In this document: piece after piece, positions 11,599-19,488 of the stretch
Layout: every line of letters starts with the position of its first letter
Position numbering within the stretch: the stretch's first letter is position 1
NCBI GenBank assembly: GCA_964570525.1
Contig: CAZMYO010000015.1
Coordinates: 1 to 34,925 of the forward strand
Direction of reading: 5' to 3'
DNA: 34,925 nt
Source of the DNA: CAZMYO01 sp964570525
Lineage (GTDB): Bacteria > Patescibacteriota > Patescibacteriia > Magasanikbacterales > GWA2-37-8
Program-made: the position numbers and the translations under genes
The notes under the pieces: model-generated
Told to the model about the DNA's origin: nothing
The model's database searches: none
Seen by the model: the letters and a program-made list of their open reading frames with translations, nothing else

Positions 11599-14202
11599 CT
11601 ACTTTCTCACCTCCGCCCCAAATTTTTTCTCCAGCATTTTTTCTACTCTGGCGTGCGCGGCGTCAATCTCGGCGCTGGTGAGTGTTTTAGACGGATCGGC
11701 ATAAGTGATGTGATAGGCCATGCTCTTGTGGCCAGCGCCGACATTTTTTCCTTCAAAAACATCGAATAATTCTACTTTTTTTATAAGTGGGTCGGCGTTT
11801 TTTATCGCGACAATAATCTCGGCGTGCGTCGCTTCCTTTTTTACCAAAAAAGCGATGTCACGCGAAACCTCCGGATACACCGGTAGCGGCGAGAGCACAA
11901 TCTTTTTCCCCTCATAAAAATCAGCCAAACGGTTAAGATTAATTTCAAGGATTCCCACTTTCCCCTCCAAACCTAGGCCCTCCTGGAGCAAAGGGTGGAG
12001 TTCATACACGGAGCCGAGTGCCACGCCCCGACAGATGATATCCGCCGAACGGGAAGGGTGCTGCCACGGTTTTGGTTCGGCCGGCGGCGTGAAACTAACA
12101 TCTTTTCCCCAGGGCCGGAGCACTGCTTCGGCGGCGCGGCGCGCTTCCACGAATGGGGTGGCAGCTTTTTTATTGAGGTAAACGGTAGCGAGCCAGGTGT
12201 CTTGGCGCGGTAAAAGCTCGTCGCCATTTTTCTCGGCCCGGGGACCGGATTCTTCTTTTACAAATACTTTGCCCGCCTCGGCCAAACGGAGTTCGCCATA
12301 ATCGGCGCTGTTTTGTTTAAGATTTTCGAGGAGTCCCGGAACCAGCGACCGCCTAAGAAACGGCTTTTCTTTGGAGAGCGGGTTATCGAGCTCAATATAT
12401 TTATTTATGTCATCGCCCAGCTTTAAAATTTGGTTTTCGCTAACGAAAGAATAATTATAGACTTCCGTGTAGGCGAGCTCGAGCGCCAATGTTTGAACAA
12501 TCTCCCGCTCCAAGCGGCGTAAGACGTTGGTTTCGGGAGGAACAATTGGAAATTCAGGCAAACTCCCGGGAATGTTTTCATAGCCATAGATCCGCGCCAC
12601 TTCTTCCACCAAATCTTCGGCCATAGAAATATCTCTGGTCGCGCGCCAAGTGGGGATAGTAACCGATAAAATGTTTTTCTTTTCTTTCACTGCAAAGCCG
12701 AGCTGGGTAAGAATAGATATCATAGTCTTTGCCGGTATTTCAATTCCCAATTTCTGTTTAAAAAATGCTGTCGGCACTTCAATTGGCCCGGTAAACAGGC
12801 GCGGCTTGCCCACGCCAACTGTTTTACTTGTTACTTTGGCGCCCGGGCAGAGCTCGAGCAAAAGCTCTACCGCCCGCGCGAGCGCCAGCTCGCACATGTT
12901 AGGATCCAAACTTTTTTCAAAACGCGCCGAGGAATCGGTGCGAAGACCTAATTTAGTGGAAGTTCGGCGGATGGCGGCGGCATCAAAATTTGCCGATTCA
13001 AAAATAATCGTTGTTGTATCGTTCGTAACGCCACTCTCTCGCCCTCCCATCACACCGGCTAAGGCGACGGCTTTCCCGCCAGCTGGCGGATCATCGGTCG
13101 CTATAACCAGCATATCGTTCGTCAACGTGTGTTCTTTCTTATCGAGCGTCACAAATTCCTCACCTTCCTTCGCTCGTCGCACCACAATAGACTTTAGACT
13201 TTGGACTTTAGACTTTGGACTTAGACGCGAAGCGTCGAAAGCGTGCATCGGCTGGCCTAAATCCAACATGACGTAATTGGTGATATCCACAATGTTATTA
13301 ATTGGCCGGAGCCCAACCGCCGAGAGCGCCTGTTTGAGCCAGGCAGGCGACTCCTGAATCTTAATGCCGCCGATGGCTACAGCCAAATATTTTGGGCATA
13401 ATTTTTCATCCTCAACTTTCACCCTCAACTTGAGCTCCTTACCTTCTTTTATTTCAAGGATTGGATACGGAGCAAACTCTTTTCCAAACAGCGCGGCCAC
13501 TTCACGGGCCATGCCGTGGTGTCCCCACAAATCCGGCCGATTGGAAAGTGATTTATTGTCAATTTCAAAAATAACGTCATTAAGACCAAGCGCATCGGTG
13601 AGCGTCATGCCTGGTTTTATTTTATCATTGCGAGGAGGTGAGGGACGAGCCGACGTGGCAATCCCGTTAAGTTCAGAGCCCATTAAGCCAGGGGATTGCT
13701 TCGCGGAGTTTATCCCGCCAGAGGCGGGGCTCGCAATGACAGACAGATCAGCAATTTCCTTTTCCTCTTTTTTGGGAAACATCTCCGCTAGTCCGATTTC
13801 GTCGGAAGCGCAAATCATGCCATTAGATTCTACTCCGCGAATCACCGTAGGTTTCAATACTACCAAATCGCCTTCGCCGTGCCATTTAACTCGGGCGCCA
13901 GATTTCGCCACTGCCACCAGCATTCCCGCGGCAACATTGCTCCCGCCGCAGACAATTTGTACGGGCTGAAGATTTTCAGCCCGTACACCAACATCCACCT
14001 TGCACACTTTTAGCTTATCGGCGTTAGGGTGTTTTTCACAGGAGATAATTTTTCCGACGACAATATTCTCCAGATTTTTGCCTTGTTGTTCGATGCTGTC
14101 CACCTCCACCGTGCTCAATTTTAATTTTTTCGCGACCTCTTCGGGCGTAACGGAATCCGGGAGGGTGGCGTATTGTTTCAGCCAATTGAAACTGATTAAC
14201 AT
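11599..14202 (-). CDS. pheT: Phenylalanine--tRNA ligase beta subunit
   Basis: The beta chain of the (alpha-beta)2 enzyme that charges tRNA-Phe. In order: N-terminal MLISFNWLKQYATLPDSVTP, EMAPII-like tRNA-binding domain (about 40-150), B3/B4 editing region (about 240-420), B5, catalytic-like core, and a C-terminal anticodon-binding FDX-ACB domain beginning PVYPEVSRDIAFLVK. At 867 aa it is longer than the roughly 800 of the family. The excess comes from palindromic inserts at 13958-13987, 13625-13739, 13188-13236 and 13075-13090, all in surface loops. It is separated from pheS by the 441-aa gene. Confidence 0.95.
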   Translation of the reverse strand: MLISFNWLKQYATLPDSVTPEEVAKKLKLSTVEVDSIEQQGKNLENIVVGKIISCEKHPNADKLKVCKVDVGVRAENLQPVQIVCGGSNVAAGMLVAVAKSGARVKWHGEGDLVVLKPTVIRGVESNGMICASDEIGLAEMFPKKEEKEIADLSVIASPASGGINSAKQSPGLMGSELNGIATSARPSPPRNDKIKPGMTLTDALGLNDVIFEIDNKSLSNRPDLWGHHGMAREVAALFGKEFAPYPILEIKEGKELKLRVKVEDEKLCPKYLAVAIGGIKIQESPAWLKQALSAVGLRPINNIVDITNYVMLDLGQPMHAFDASRLSPKSKVQSLKSIVVRRAKEGEEFVTLDKKEHTLTNDMLVIATDDPPAGGKAVALAGVMGGRESGVTNDTTTIIFESANFDAAAIRRTSTKLGLRTDSSARFEKSLDPNMCELALARAVELLLELCPGAKVTSKTVGVGKPRLFTGPIEVPTAFFKQKLGIEIPAKTMISILTQLGFAVKEKKNILSVTIPTWRATRDISMAEDLVEEVARIYGYENIPGSLPEFPIVPPETNVLRRLEREIVQTLALELAYTEVYNYSFVSENQILKLGDDINKYIELDNPLSKEKPFLRRSLVPGLLENLKQNSADYGELRLAEAGKVFVKEESGPRAEKNGDELLPRQDTWLATVYLNKKAATPFVEARRAAEAVLRPWGKDVSFTPPAEPKPWQHPSRSADIICRGVALGSVYELHPLLQEGLGLEGKVGILEINLNRLADFYEGKKIVLSPLPVYPEVSRDIAFLVKKEATHAEIIVAIKNADPLIKKVELFDVFEGKNVGAGHKSMAYHITYADPSKTLTSAEIDAAHARVEKMLEKKFGAEVRK
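13075..13090. repeat. TCCGCC-type hairpin in pheT
   Basis: On the minus strand TCCGCC-AGCT-GGCGG, a variant of the 15-nt monomer, encoding PPAGG immediately before the conserved KAVALAGVMGG segment. Confidence 0.55.
13188..13236. repeat. Word array plus small palindrome in pheT
   Basis: Four imperfect words of (T)AGACTTT(A/GG) followed by GACGC-GAA-GCGTC. It encodes SRLSPKSKVQSLK between HAFD and IVVRRAKEGE, where relatives have a short loop. Confidence 0.7.
13625..13739. repeat. 115-nt TCATTGCGAG-ended repeat in pheT
   Basis: Ends TCATTGCGAG and CTCGCAATGA are inverted. Inside are CAATCC...GGATTG and a CCCGCC-AGA-GGCGGG hairpin. The right third is nearly identical to 18101-18151, outside any gene. 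Read by pheT it encodes about 38 extra residues (VIASPASGGINSAKQSPG...). Confidence 0.8.
13958..13987. repeat. 30-nt perfect palindrome in pheT
   Basis: Two 13-nt arms (TGTACGGGCTGAA and its complement) surround GATT. It adds ten codons (VRAENLQPVQ region) to a turn in the tRNA-binding domain, between CKVDVG and QIVCGGSN. Confidence 0.85.
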
Positions 14203-14213
14203 ATTTCATCTTT

Positions 14214-15539
14214 TTAAATGTCATCTCGAATGAAATGAGAGATCTCTGTATCTTTAATATTAATTGCAATTGAAAAAGCTAAATAGCAAGCGGACCTATC
14301 GTAGGTGCTAACTTGACTCTTAATTTTTCTTACCAAATCGGGCTGATCGGCAAAATCTTTGTTGAGTTGTTGCCACAGACCGGAATTAAAATTAAGCAAA
14401 TCATCTACAAAACTTCTAACGGCGTTAAGCCGAATATTCGTTTTTTCGGCATCGTCCGCTTCCCGATAGTCATCGGTATAACGCGTTGGACGCAGACGTT
14501 GTATATAATGGATTAAAAACTGGAGCGGCAAAATATCTACGAGTATTTCGCCTTTTTCACTCCCTCTAATAACTCTTTTGCCTTCTTCAGGATCGGGAGA
14601 GACGCGCTTATCTCTACTCATAAAAAATTTGACCCGGTCGGCGTCAATCGTTTCATCGGTCGGTAGACCTCTTGTTGTTACAAAATTCATAAACCTGGCG
14701 TGGGGCGGCATCTGTACCCCGGTTTCAAAATGTGATTCAGCGCGCTCGCGGCCTCCGCCCCCCGCCGGAGAATAACCGGTTTCCAAACCAGATCCTGGCG
14801 GTAGAGACGCAAAATTTTGCGTCTCTATCGGCGCCAGCGGCTTACTGTCGCTGCCATATAAATCGGCGAAGTAGCGGATGGTTTCGGCTTCATTTTCAAA
14901 ACCCTCAAACCGAAGGGTGCCGGACTCGGCCAAAGTTAAATAAAACATCCGTCTGGTCTCGCTTGGAGATGGTTTTTGAGCGGATTTGCTTTTGTTTTTA
15001 AACGACTTCACTTCATCGCTGGCTAAGGAATCAATGGCTTGCTTAAATTCCTGCCGCCGATTTACATATTCCAGGTCTTCGCTAGGCGCGCGCGGCGCCA
15101 TAATATCTTTTCGCGCGTAATATTTTTCCGGGCTGACATAATATCCCCACATTCCCTTGCAGATATTTTTTAATTCTTCATTCTTTATTTTTGAATTCAA
15201 AATAAATTCAAGCTGCGCGTTGGCAATTCGTTCTTTTACGTCGTCAGGAACCTTTTCCGAAAAAAACTTAAAAGAACTCTCAAACAAATTTGCCATCATC
15301 ATCGCCGACGTTTTTTCTTCACCGGGTTGGGCCTCCGGTCGCGGACCAGCAAGCTTGTCTGAAACTTTATTCCAAATTTCTATAAATTTATTTTCACGCG
15401 CCGCTGGTTCGCGAATGTTAAAAATTGATTCTAACTTACTCAAAAACGCTTCGTATTCTTCCCAATTAAAAGCGTCCGTGGCCGCGAATACTTCCGCTTT
15501 ATTTTTTTTTACTTCCTCAAGATTGTGTTCTTTTCTCAT
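14214..15539 (-). CDS. Unknown protein, 441 aa, between pheS and pheT
   Basis: I do not recognise it. The ATG at 15539 is preferred over a TTG three codons earlier. The protein is soluble, charged and mostly helical, with helical blocks at about 1-70 and 80-145, a middle rich in Gly/Pro (YSPAGGGGRERAESHFETG) and a helical C-terminal third (ADDAEKTNIRLNAVRSFVDDLLNFNSGLWQQL). No catalytic motif is visible. A 26-nt perfect palindrome (14802-14827) is inserted in frame, and the last 10-12 codons, including the stop, come from a repeat at 14219-14250. Position suggests co-transcription with pheST, but a role in aminoacylation is not implied. Confidence 0.65.
   Translation of the reverse strand: MRKEHNLEEVKKNKAEVFAATDAFNWEEYEAFLSKLESIFNIREPAARENKFIEIWNKVSDKLAGPRPEAQPGEEKTSAMMMANLFESSFKFFSEKVPDDVKERIANAQLEFILNSKIKNEELKNICKGMWGYYVSPEKYYARKDIMAPRAPSEDLEYVNRRQEFKQAIDSLASDEVKSFKNKSKSAQKPSPSETRRMFYLTLAESGTLRFEGFENEAETIRYFADLYGSDSKPLAPIETQNFASLPPGSGLETGYSPAGGGGRERAESHFETGVQMPPHARFMNFVTTRGLPTDETIDADRVKFFMSRDKRVSPDPEEGKRVIRGSEKGEILVDILPLQFLIHYIQRLRPTRYTDDYREADDAEKTNIRLNAVRSFVDDLLNFNSGLWQQLNKDFADQPDLVRKIKSQVSTYDRSACYLAFSIAINIKDTEISHFIRDDI
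14219..14250. repeat. TGTCATCTCGA repeat at a gene end
   Basis: TGTCATCTCGA...GAGAGATCTCTGTA matches the inner part of the repeat in the phosphohexomutase gene (TGTCATCTCGAGCC...GAGAGATCTCTGTC, 22599-22630). It encodes the C terminus (DTEISHFIRDDI) of the 441-aa protein. Confidence 0.7.
14802..14827. repeat. 26-nt perfect palindrome, TAGAGACGC family
   Basis: TAGAGACGCAAAA followed by its exact complement, in frame in the 441-aa gene (IETQNFAS). The same TAGAGACGC ends bracket the hairpin at 21266-21301. Confidence 0.8.
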
Positions 15540-15548
15540 AGATAGCAA

Positions 15549-15597
15549 TTAAAAATCCGTGTAATCCAATTCAATCTGCGTAATCCGTGTTCTAAAA
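15549..15597. repeat. GGATTACACGGATTACG word array
   Basis: On the minus strand ACACGGATTACGCAGATTG and GGATTACACGGAT repeat the word GGATTACNCNGATTACG. It lies exactly between pheS and the 441-aa gene and overlaps the pheS stop region. Confidence 0.6.
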
Positions 15598-16623
15598 CTG
15601 CTCTAAAAATTTCATGTTCCCGCTCTCGAGTAATCTAATATCCTCAATGCCATACTTCAGCATCGCGAGCCTCGTGAGCCCAAAACCAAAGGCAAAACCT
15701 TGATAGTGCGCGGGATCAATTCCGCCTTCCTTCAAAACATTCGGATGAACCAGGCCCGCCCCAAAAATTTCGAGCCAGCCCGACTGTTTGCATAGCCGGC
15801 AGCCGTTGCCCTGGCAGGTAAAACAGGTAACTTCTCCATTTACCCCCGGCTCGACGAAAGGATAAAATTTAGGGCGCAGGCGTACCTTGGTGCCCGCACC
15901 GTAAAGATGCTGGGCCACCACTTCTAATACGCCCTTAAGATGGCTAAAGGTAATATCTTTATCTATCACCAATCCTTCCAGCTGATAAAAGGTGTGTTCA
16001 TGGCGCACGTCAGTAGCTTCGTTGCGAAAGCATTTGCCGGGAACAATCATCCGGAGCGGAGCGCCGTACTTTTGCATCGCCCGTACCTGCATGGGCGAGG
16101 TATGCGTGCGCATCACCAGATTAGCACGATCCTTAATATAAAATGTATCTTGCATATCCCGCGCCGGATGAGTTTCGGGAATATTTAAAGCGCTGAAGTT
16201 ATAATAATCGCTTTCAAGCTCGGGCCCGTCGAGCGCCATAAAACCCATCGAGGTAAATAAATCTTCCAAATCTTTTTGGATAATGGTAAGCGGATGAAAA
16301 TGTCCGCGCTCCTGCTTGGGGAGCGGCGGCGCTGTTATATCCACGCGCTCTTTATCAATAGTTTCAACCCAGCTTTCCCTCTCAAGCTCCTGCTTTTTTT
16401 GAGCAAGATTGGCTTCAATCTTTGTTTTTACTTCATTAGCGAGTTGTCCGACCGATTTGCGAACATCATCACCGAGATTCTTTAAATTTTTCATGATGTC
16501 CGTAAGCTCGCCGCTTTTTCGGCCAAGCAGTTTGTTCTCAAGCTCTTCGAGCTGGAGTTTGTCTTTTACCGCTTTGATAGCCAAAAACGCCTCGGCTTTT
16601 AATTTTTCTAATTTTGACTGCAT
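15592..16623 (-). CDS. pheS: Phenylalanine--tRNA ligase alpha subunit
   Basis: The catalytic alpha chain, a class II aminoacyl-tRNA synthetase, 343 aa and normal in length. An N-terminal coiled coil (residues 1-85) precedes the catalytic domain. Motif 2 is FRNEATDVRHEHTFYQLEGLVI and motif 3 is GFGLTRLAMLKYGIEDIRLL, where a Thr replaces the acidic residue more usual before the motif 3 Arg. HPARDMQDTFYI and the C-x2-C-like CFTCQGNGCRLC insert are also present; the latter resembles a small zinc knuckle. No internal palindrome was found. The start overlaps the remnant GxxExxY cassette, with no Shine-Dalgarno sequence. Confidence 0.96.
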   Translation of the reverse strand: MQSKLEKLKAEAFLAIKAVKDKLQLEELENKLLGRKSGELTDIMKNLKNLGDDVRKSVGQLANEVKTKIEANLAQKKQELERESWVETIDKERVDITAPPLPKQERGHFHPLTIIQKDLEDLFTSMGFMALDGPELESDYYNFSALNIPETHPARDMQDTFYIKDRANLVMRTHTSPMQVRAMQKYGAPLRMIVPGKCFRNEATDVRHEHTFYQLEGLVIDKDITFSHLKGVLEVVAQHLYGAGTKVRLRPKFYPFVEPGVNGEVTCFTCQGNGCRLCKQSGWLEIFGAGLVHPNVLKEGGIDPAHYQGFAFGFGLTRLAMLKYGIEDIRLLESGNMKFLEQF

Positions 16624-16781
16624 ATATGTACGAAATTTATTTTTTGTTCTGGTAGGGACAGGTCGCGATTTTTTTTTACTGTCTGACGAAATTGTGGATT
16701 TATTAAAATGACTCCGTTAATCTTATAACTTAACTCGGGATAGAGCAAATCATCGCGCCTTAAGGCAATCTTTTTCTCCAT
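16624..16781 (-). pseudogene. Remnant of a GxxExxY gene
   Basis: MEKKIALRRDDLLYPELSYKINGV aligns with the first 24 residues of the intact gene at 18862, then the similarity stops and the frame runs into unrelated sequence. The GxxExxY motif itself is lost. The upstream flank (16796-16835) and a terminal TTTCGTAC word are kept, so the cassette was deleted internally. Confidence 0.75.
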
Positions 16782-16795
16782 AATCAAATTCTGTT

Positions 16796-16835
16796 TCACT
16801 TTTGTATTTTCGTAGCTTTCGTATTTCGTACCTTA
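16796..16835. repeat. TACGAAA word array before the GxxExxY remnant
   Basis: On the minus strand GTACGAAATACGAAAGCTACGAAAATAC, then AAAGTGAA, near-identical to the leader of the intact GxxExxY gene at 18813-18850. Confidence 0.8.
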
Positions 16836-17984
16836 CCATATTCCCAAATCTTTTATCGTCACCGCCACCACCAGAAGCATCAGGAGAACAAAACCGATAG
16901 TGTGGGCGATCTGCTCGTATTTTGGCGCAACCGGCCGCCGCCGAATGGCGTTGATGATGATGAATAAGAGTCTCCCGCCATCCAAAGCCGGGATGGGAAG
17001 AATGTTAAGTACTGCCAAATTAAGCGAAAGCAGGGCGGTAAATTGAATGAGATAGCCAAATCCCATCCGCGCGACTTCGCCGGTCATTACCGCCACTCCC
17101 ACTGGCCCGGATACCGCTCCGCCGAAACCGGCGCCGGTAAATAAACCCTTAAACAAATACGCAAAGGCTATAACAATCTCCTTTAAATAGGTTCCCGTGG
17201 CGCGAATGCCGTGGTAAATAGCTTTATACCACGGATAGCGCACGAACCCAACCTCGGCAACGGCCACGCCCAAACCGCCCCGGCCAGTGTCCTCGTAAAC
17301 TATCGGGTGAATTTTTTTAGTAAAAGTTTCTTTTCCACGCTCTATGGTAACGGTAACATCTTCATTGCGGTGAGTATTTATGTAATTCCGAAAATCTTCC
17401 GGCTGGGGGTTTACAAGATCATTTATGCGCACAATCGCATCGCCGCTTTTTAGCCCAGCCGCTTCGGCCGGTTTGCCGGGTAATACCTGAATAATCTCCA
17501 GCCGTTGGCCTTGGACTTCGCTCCCGGTTGCCCCGCCAGCCGCCTGGGGAAAACCAACCATGAAACCAACGGATAAAAGCGCGGCGGCGAGCACAATATT
17601 CATAAGCACTCCGGCCGCGATGACGAGCGCCCTCTGCCAAATTTTTTTGGCGGCAAAACTATCGTGGTCGGCGGTTGGGGCGCCATTCTCGCCTTTAATT
17701 TTTACGAATCCGCCGAGCGGTAGCAAGTTAAGGGAATACAAAGTTCCCGGGACTTCTTCGCTCGTCTCCGCGGCGGCGGTGGCCTTTTTGTGGCCCCAGA
17801 CAATTTCCCAGCGGTGCTTGCTTCCAATTTTCTTGAGGCGACGGATACCGGCCAAGCGGGGAGGAAAACCAAAACCAAATTCATCTACTTTAATACCGCT
17901 TTTGCGCGCGACAATAAAGTGGCCAAATTCATGCGAGAGCACAAGAACGGCGAGGACGGCAATGAAAATGAGGAGAGTGAACAT
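16833..17984 (-). CDS. rseP: Site-2 intramembrane metalloprotease RseP/M50
   Basis: A membrane-embedded zinc protease that cuts anchored regulators or signal-peptide remnants. From the preferred start (MFTLLIFIAVLAVLVLSHEFGHF) it is 383 aa. The HEFGH zinc motif lies in the first helix; a PDZ domain (about 175-260, LPGKPAEAAGLKSGDAIVRIND) follows; the second site LNILPIPALDGGRLLF is in the third helix region, and a C-terminal helix ends the protein. An upstream ATG at 18002 would add six residues, but it lies inside a TGTCAT repeat end, so I prefer 17984. No substrate such as an anti-sigma factor is encoded nearby. Confidence 0.92.
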   Translation of the reverse strand: MFTLLIFIAVLAVLVLSHEFGHFIVARKSGIKVDEFGFGFPPRLAGIRRLKKIGSKHRWEIVWGHKKATAAAETSEEVPGTLYSLNLLPLGGFVKIKGENGAPTADHDSFAAKKIWQRALVIAAGVLMNIVLAAALLSVGFMVGFPQAAGGATGSEVQGQRLEIIQVLPGKPAEAAGLKSGDAIVRINDLVNPQPEDFRNYINTHRNEDVTVTIERGKETFTKKIHPIVYEDTGRGGLGVAVAEVGFVRYPWYKAIYHGIRATGTYLKEIVIAFAYLFKGLFTGAGFGGAVSGPVGVAVMTGEVARMGFGYLIQFTALLSLNLAVLNILPIPALDGGRLLFIIINAIRRRPVAPKYEQIAHTIGFVLLMLLVVAVTIKDLGIW

Positions 17985-17996
17985 AGTTTTTTTCAG

Positions 17997-18154
17997 TGTC
18001 ATCCCGAGGAGCGTAGCGACCTGGCTTCGCCGAAGCTTAGCTACGCCAATGCGAGCGTGGGGATCCCCTAGCTTACAAATTAACTAGTGAGCGCTTTAAT
18101 CCAGGGGATTGCTTCGCGGAGTTTATCCCGCCAAAGGCGGGGCTCGCAATGACA
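17997..18154. repeat. 158-nt composite repeat between rseP and lemA
   Basis: Ends TGTCATCCCGAG and CTCGCAATGACA are inverted. The right part (GGGGATTGCTTCGCGGAG...) is the same as in pheT 13690-13739. It spans most of the divergent intergenic region. Confidence 0.75.
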
Positions 18155-18163
18155 CATTAATTC

Positions 18164-18192
18164 TTGCCAAATAAGCCTTTTCATTATATACT
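18164..18192 (+). promoter_or_regulatory. Promoter of lemA
   Basis: TTGCCA at 18164-18169, 17 bp, TATACT at 18187-18192, about 50 nt before the lemA ATG. Confidence 0.7.
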
Positions 18193-18243
18193 AACCCCAA
18201 CAAAAAGCCAAGCTTTGGCCTTAATTCTTAACTTTTACTTATT

Positions 18244-18810
18244 ATGACACCTACCTACGTCATACTAATTATAGTGGCAGTTGCCGCTATCTGGGTTATT
18301 GGCATGTATAACGGCCTCATCCGCTCCAAAAATCGGGTAGAAGAAGCCACGAGCGACATTGATGTCCAGCTCAAACGCCGCTATGACCTCATTCCCAATC
18401 TTGTAGAAACCGTGAAGGGGTACCTGACGCACGAGCGCGAAACTCTGGTGAGACTAACCGAGGCGCGCACGGCGGCTATGGCGCTATCCGGCGACAAGAA
18501 TGCCAGCCTAGCCGATCGCGAGCGCGCCGAAAACCAGCTCTCCGGCACCCTTAAGACCTTGTTTGCGGTGACCGAAAATTATCCGGAGCTTAAAGCCAGC
18601 CAAAACTTTTTACAGTTGCAAGACGAGATCAGCGACACGGAAAACAAAATTCAGGCCGCCCGGCGATTTTACAATGGCAATGTCCGCGACTTCAATATCA
18701 AAATTCAAACATTCCCCACTAATCTTTTCGCTCAAAAAATGAACTTCAAATCCTACGAATTCTTCCAGGCGGCGGAGGGTGAACGAGAAAATGTGAAAGT
18801 GAAATTTTGA
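18244..18810 (+). CDS. lemA: LemA family protein
   Basis: A 188-aa membrane-anchored four-helix coiled-coil protein. Residues 4-22 form the N-terminal membrane helix, followed by the family signature NRVEEATSDIDVQLKRRYDLIPNLVETVKGYLTHE, and the conserved C-terminal NGNVRDFNIKIQTFPTNLFAQKMNFKSYEFF. The biochemical role is not settled. LemA is commonly next to the HtpX protease, and htpX is here too, but 1.1 kb of inserted mobile material now separates the two genes. There is no Shine-Dalgarno sequence. Confidence 0.93.
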   Translation: MTPTYVILIIVAVAAIWVIGMYNGLIRSKNRVEEATSDIDVQLKRRYDLIPNLVETVKGYLTHERETLVRLTEARTAAMALSGDKNASLADRERAENQLSGTLKTLFAVTENYPELKASQNFLQLQDEISDTENKIQAARRFYNGNVRDFNIKIQTFPTNLFAQKMNFKSYEFFQAAEGERENVKVKF

Positions 18811-18812
18811 TG

Positions 18813-18850
18813 ATGTACGAAATACGAAAACTACGAAATATACGAAAGTG
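18813..18850. repeat. TACGAAA word array, left flank of the GxxExxY cassette
   Basis: TACGAAATACGAAAACTACGAAATATACGAAAG, starting 3 nt after the lemA stop. The same words appear inverted (TTTCGTA) on the far side of the gene. Confidence 0.8.
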
Positions 18851-18861
18851 AATTTGTGATT

Positions 18862-19263
18862 ATGGCAAAAATCAAAACGGTCCGTAGAAATGATTTATTA
18901 CACCACGAACTTTGCTACCAAATTAACGCCGCTCTTTTTGAAGTATTTAAGCAGATTGGACCCGGACATCCAGAAAAAATTTACCAACGAGCTGTAGCGG
19001 CGGCCTTACGAAAACGAAGTATAAAATTTGTAGAACAATACTATGTGCCTCTTAAATTCGACAATACTAATGTGGGCAGGTATTATTTGGACTTTTTAAT
19101 TGAAGACAAAATTATTCTTGAGTTAAAAAAAGGCAAATTTGTTGACGCACTGCTAATAGACCAAGTAAAACATTACCTGACTTCGCTCAACTTACAGTTA
19201 GCGCTGGTGGCTTGTTTCACCAATCATGGAGTTTTTACAAAAAGAATTCTCAACCTATACTAA
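18862..19263 (+). CDS. GxxExxY family protein
   Basis: A 133-aa member of the GxxExxY family (PD-(D/E)XK-like, often carried alone in CPR genomes). The motif is G-H-P-E-K-I-Y in QIGPGHPEKIYQRAV, and the core strands KFVEQYYVPLKFDNTNVGRYYLDFLIEDKIILELKK show a plausible D..E-x-K nuclease-type site. ATG at 18862 is chosen; a GTG two codons upstream is possible. Function is unknown. It is bracketed by inverted TACGAAA/TTTCGTA arrays and lies between lemA and htpX, so it appears to be an inserted cassette. A decayed second copy lies before pheS. Confidence 0.88.
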   Translation: MAKIKTVRRNDLLHHELCYQINAALFEVFKQIGPGHPEKIYQRAVAAALRKRSIKFVEQYYVPLKFDNTNVGRYYLDFLIEDKIILELKKGKFVDALLIDQVKHYLTSLNLQLALVACFTNHGVFTKRILNLY

Positions 19264-19265
19264 TA

Positions 19266-19370
19266 GTTTTCGTATTTCGCCCAGTCAATTATTTTTCGTA
19301 TCTTTCGTAGTTTTCGTATTTCGCCCAGTCAATTATTTTTCGTATCTTTCGTAGTTTTCGTATTTCGTAC
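19266..19370. repeat. 44-nt tandem repeat, right flank of the GxxExxY cassette
   Basis: Units begin at 19266, 19310 and 19354 (the third partial), period exactly 44. Each contains TTTTCGTATTTCG, CCCAGTCAATTA and TTTTTCGTATCTTTCGTAG. The TTTCGTA words are the inverse of those on the left flank. Confidence 0.85.
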
Positions 19371-19422
19371 ATAATTCGTACATAATATGCACAACCAAAT
19401 CGCCTCCAACAAACGCAAGTCA
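19326..19422 (+). repeat. Direct repeat carrying a copy of the htpX 5' end (left copy)
   Basis: From CAGTCAATTATTTTTCG to ACAAACGCAAGTCA it matches 19894-19974, apart from about 14 extra bases and a few substitutions. It includes an ATG and the first codons of htpX (MHNQIASNKRKS), then runs into a TAG stop. It is therefore a duplicated, dead htpX start on the other side of hicBA. Confidence 0.85.
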
Positions 19423-19430
19423 ATAGCTGC

Positions 19431-19459
19431 TTGACTAATAAAAAAAATCTTGATACCAT
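19431..19459 (+). promoter_or_regulatory. Promoter of hicBA
   Basis: TTGACT at 19431-19436, 17 bp, TACCAT at 19454-19459, 30 nt before the hicB ATG. Confidence 0.55.
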
Positions 19460-19488
19460 TCTAATGTAACTCTCTTAAAATACTTGCT

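Noticed and set aside
19266..19370. 44-nt tandem repeat as a CRISPR array
   Set aside because: The units are contiguous with no variable spacers, and their words are the inverse of the opposite flank of the GxxExxY gene.
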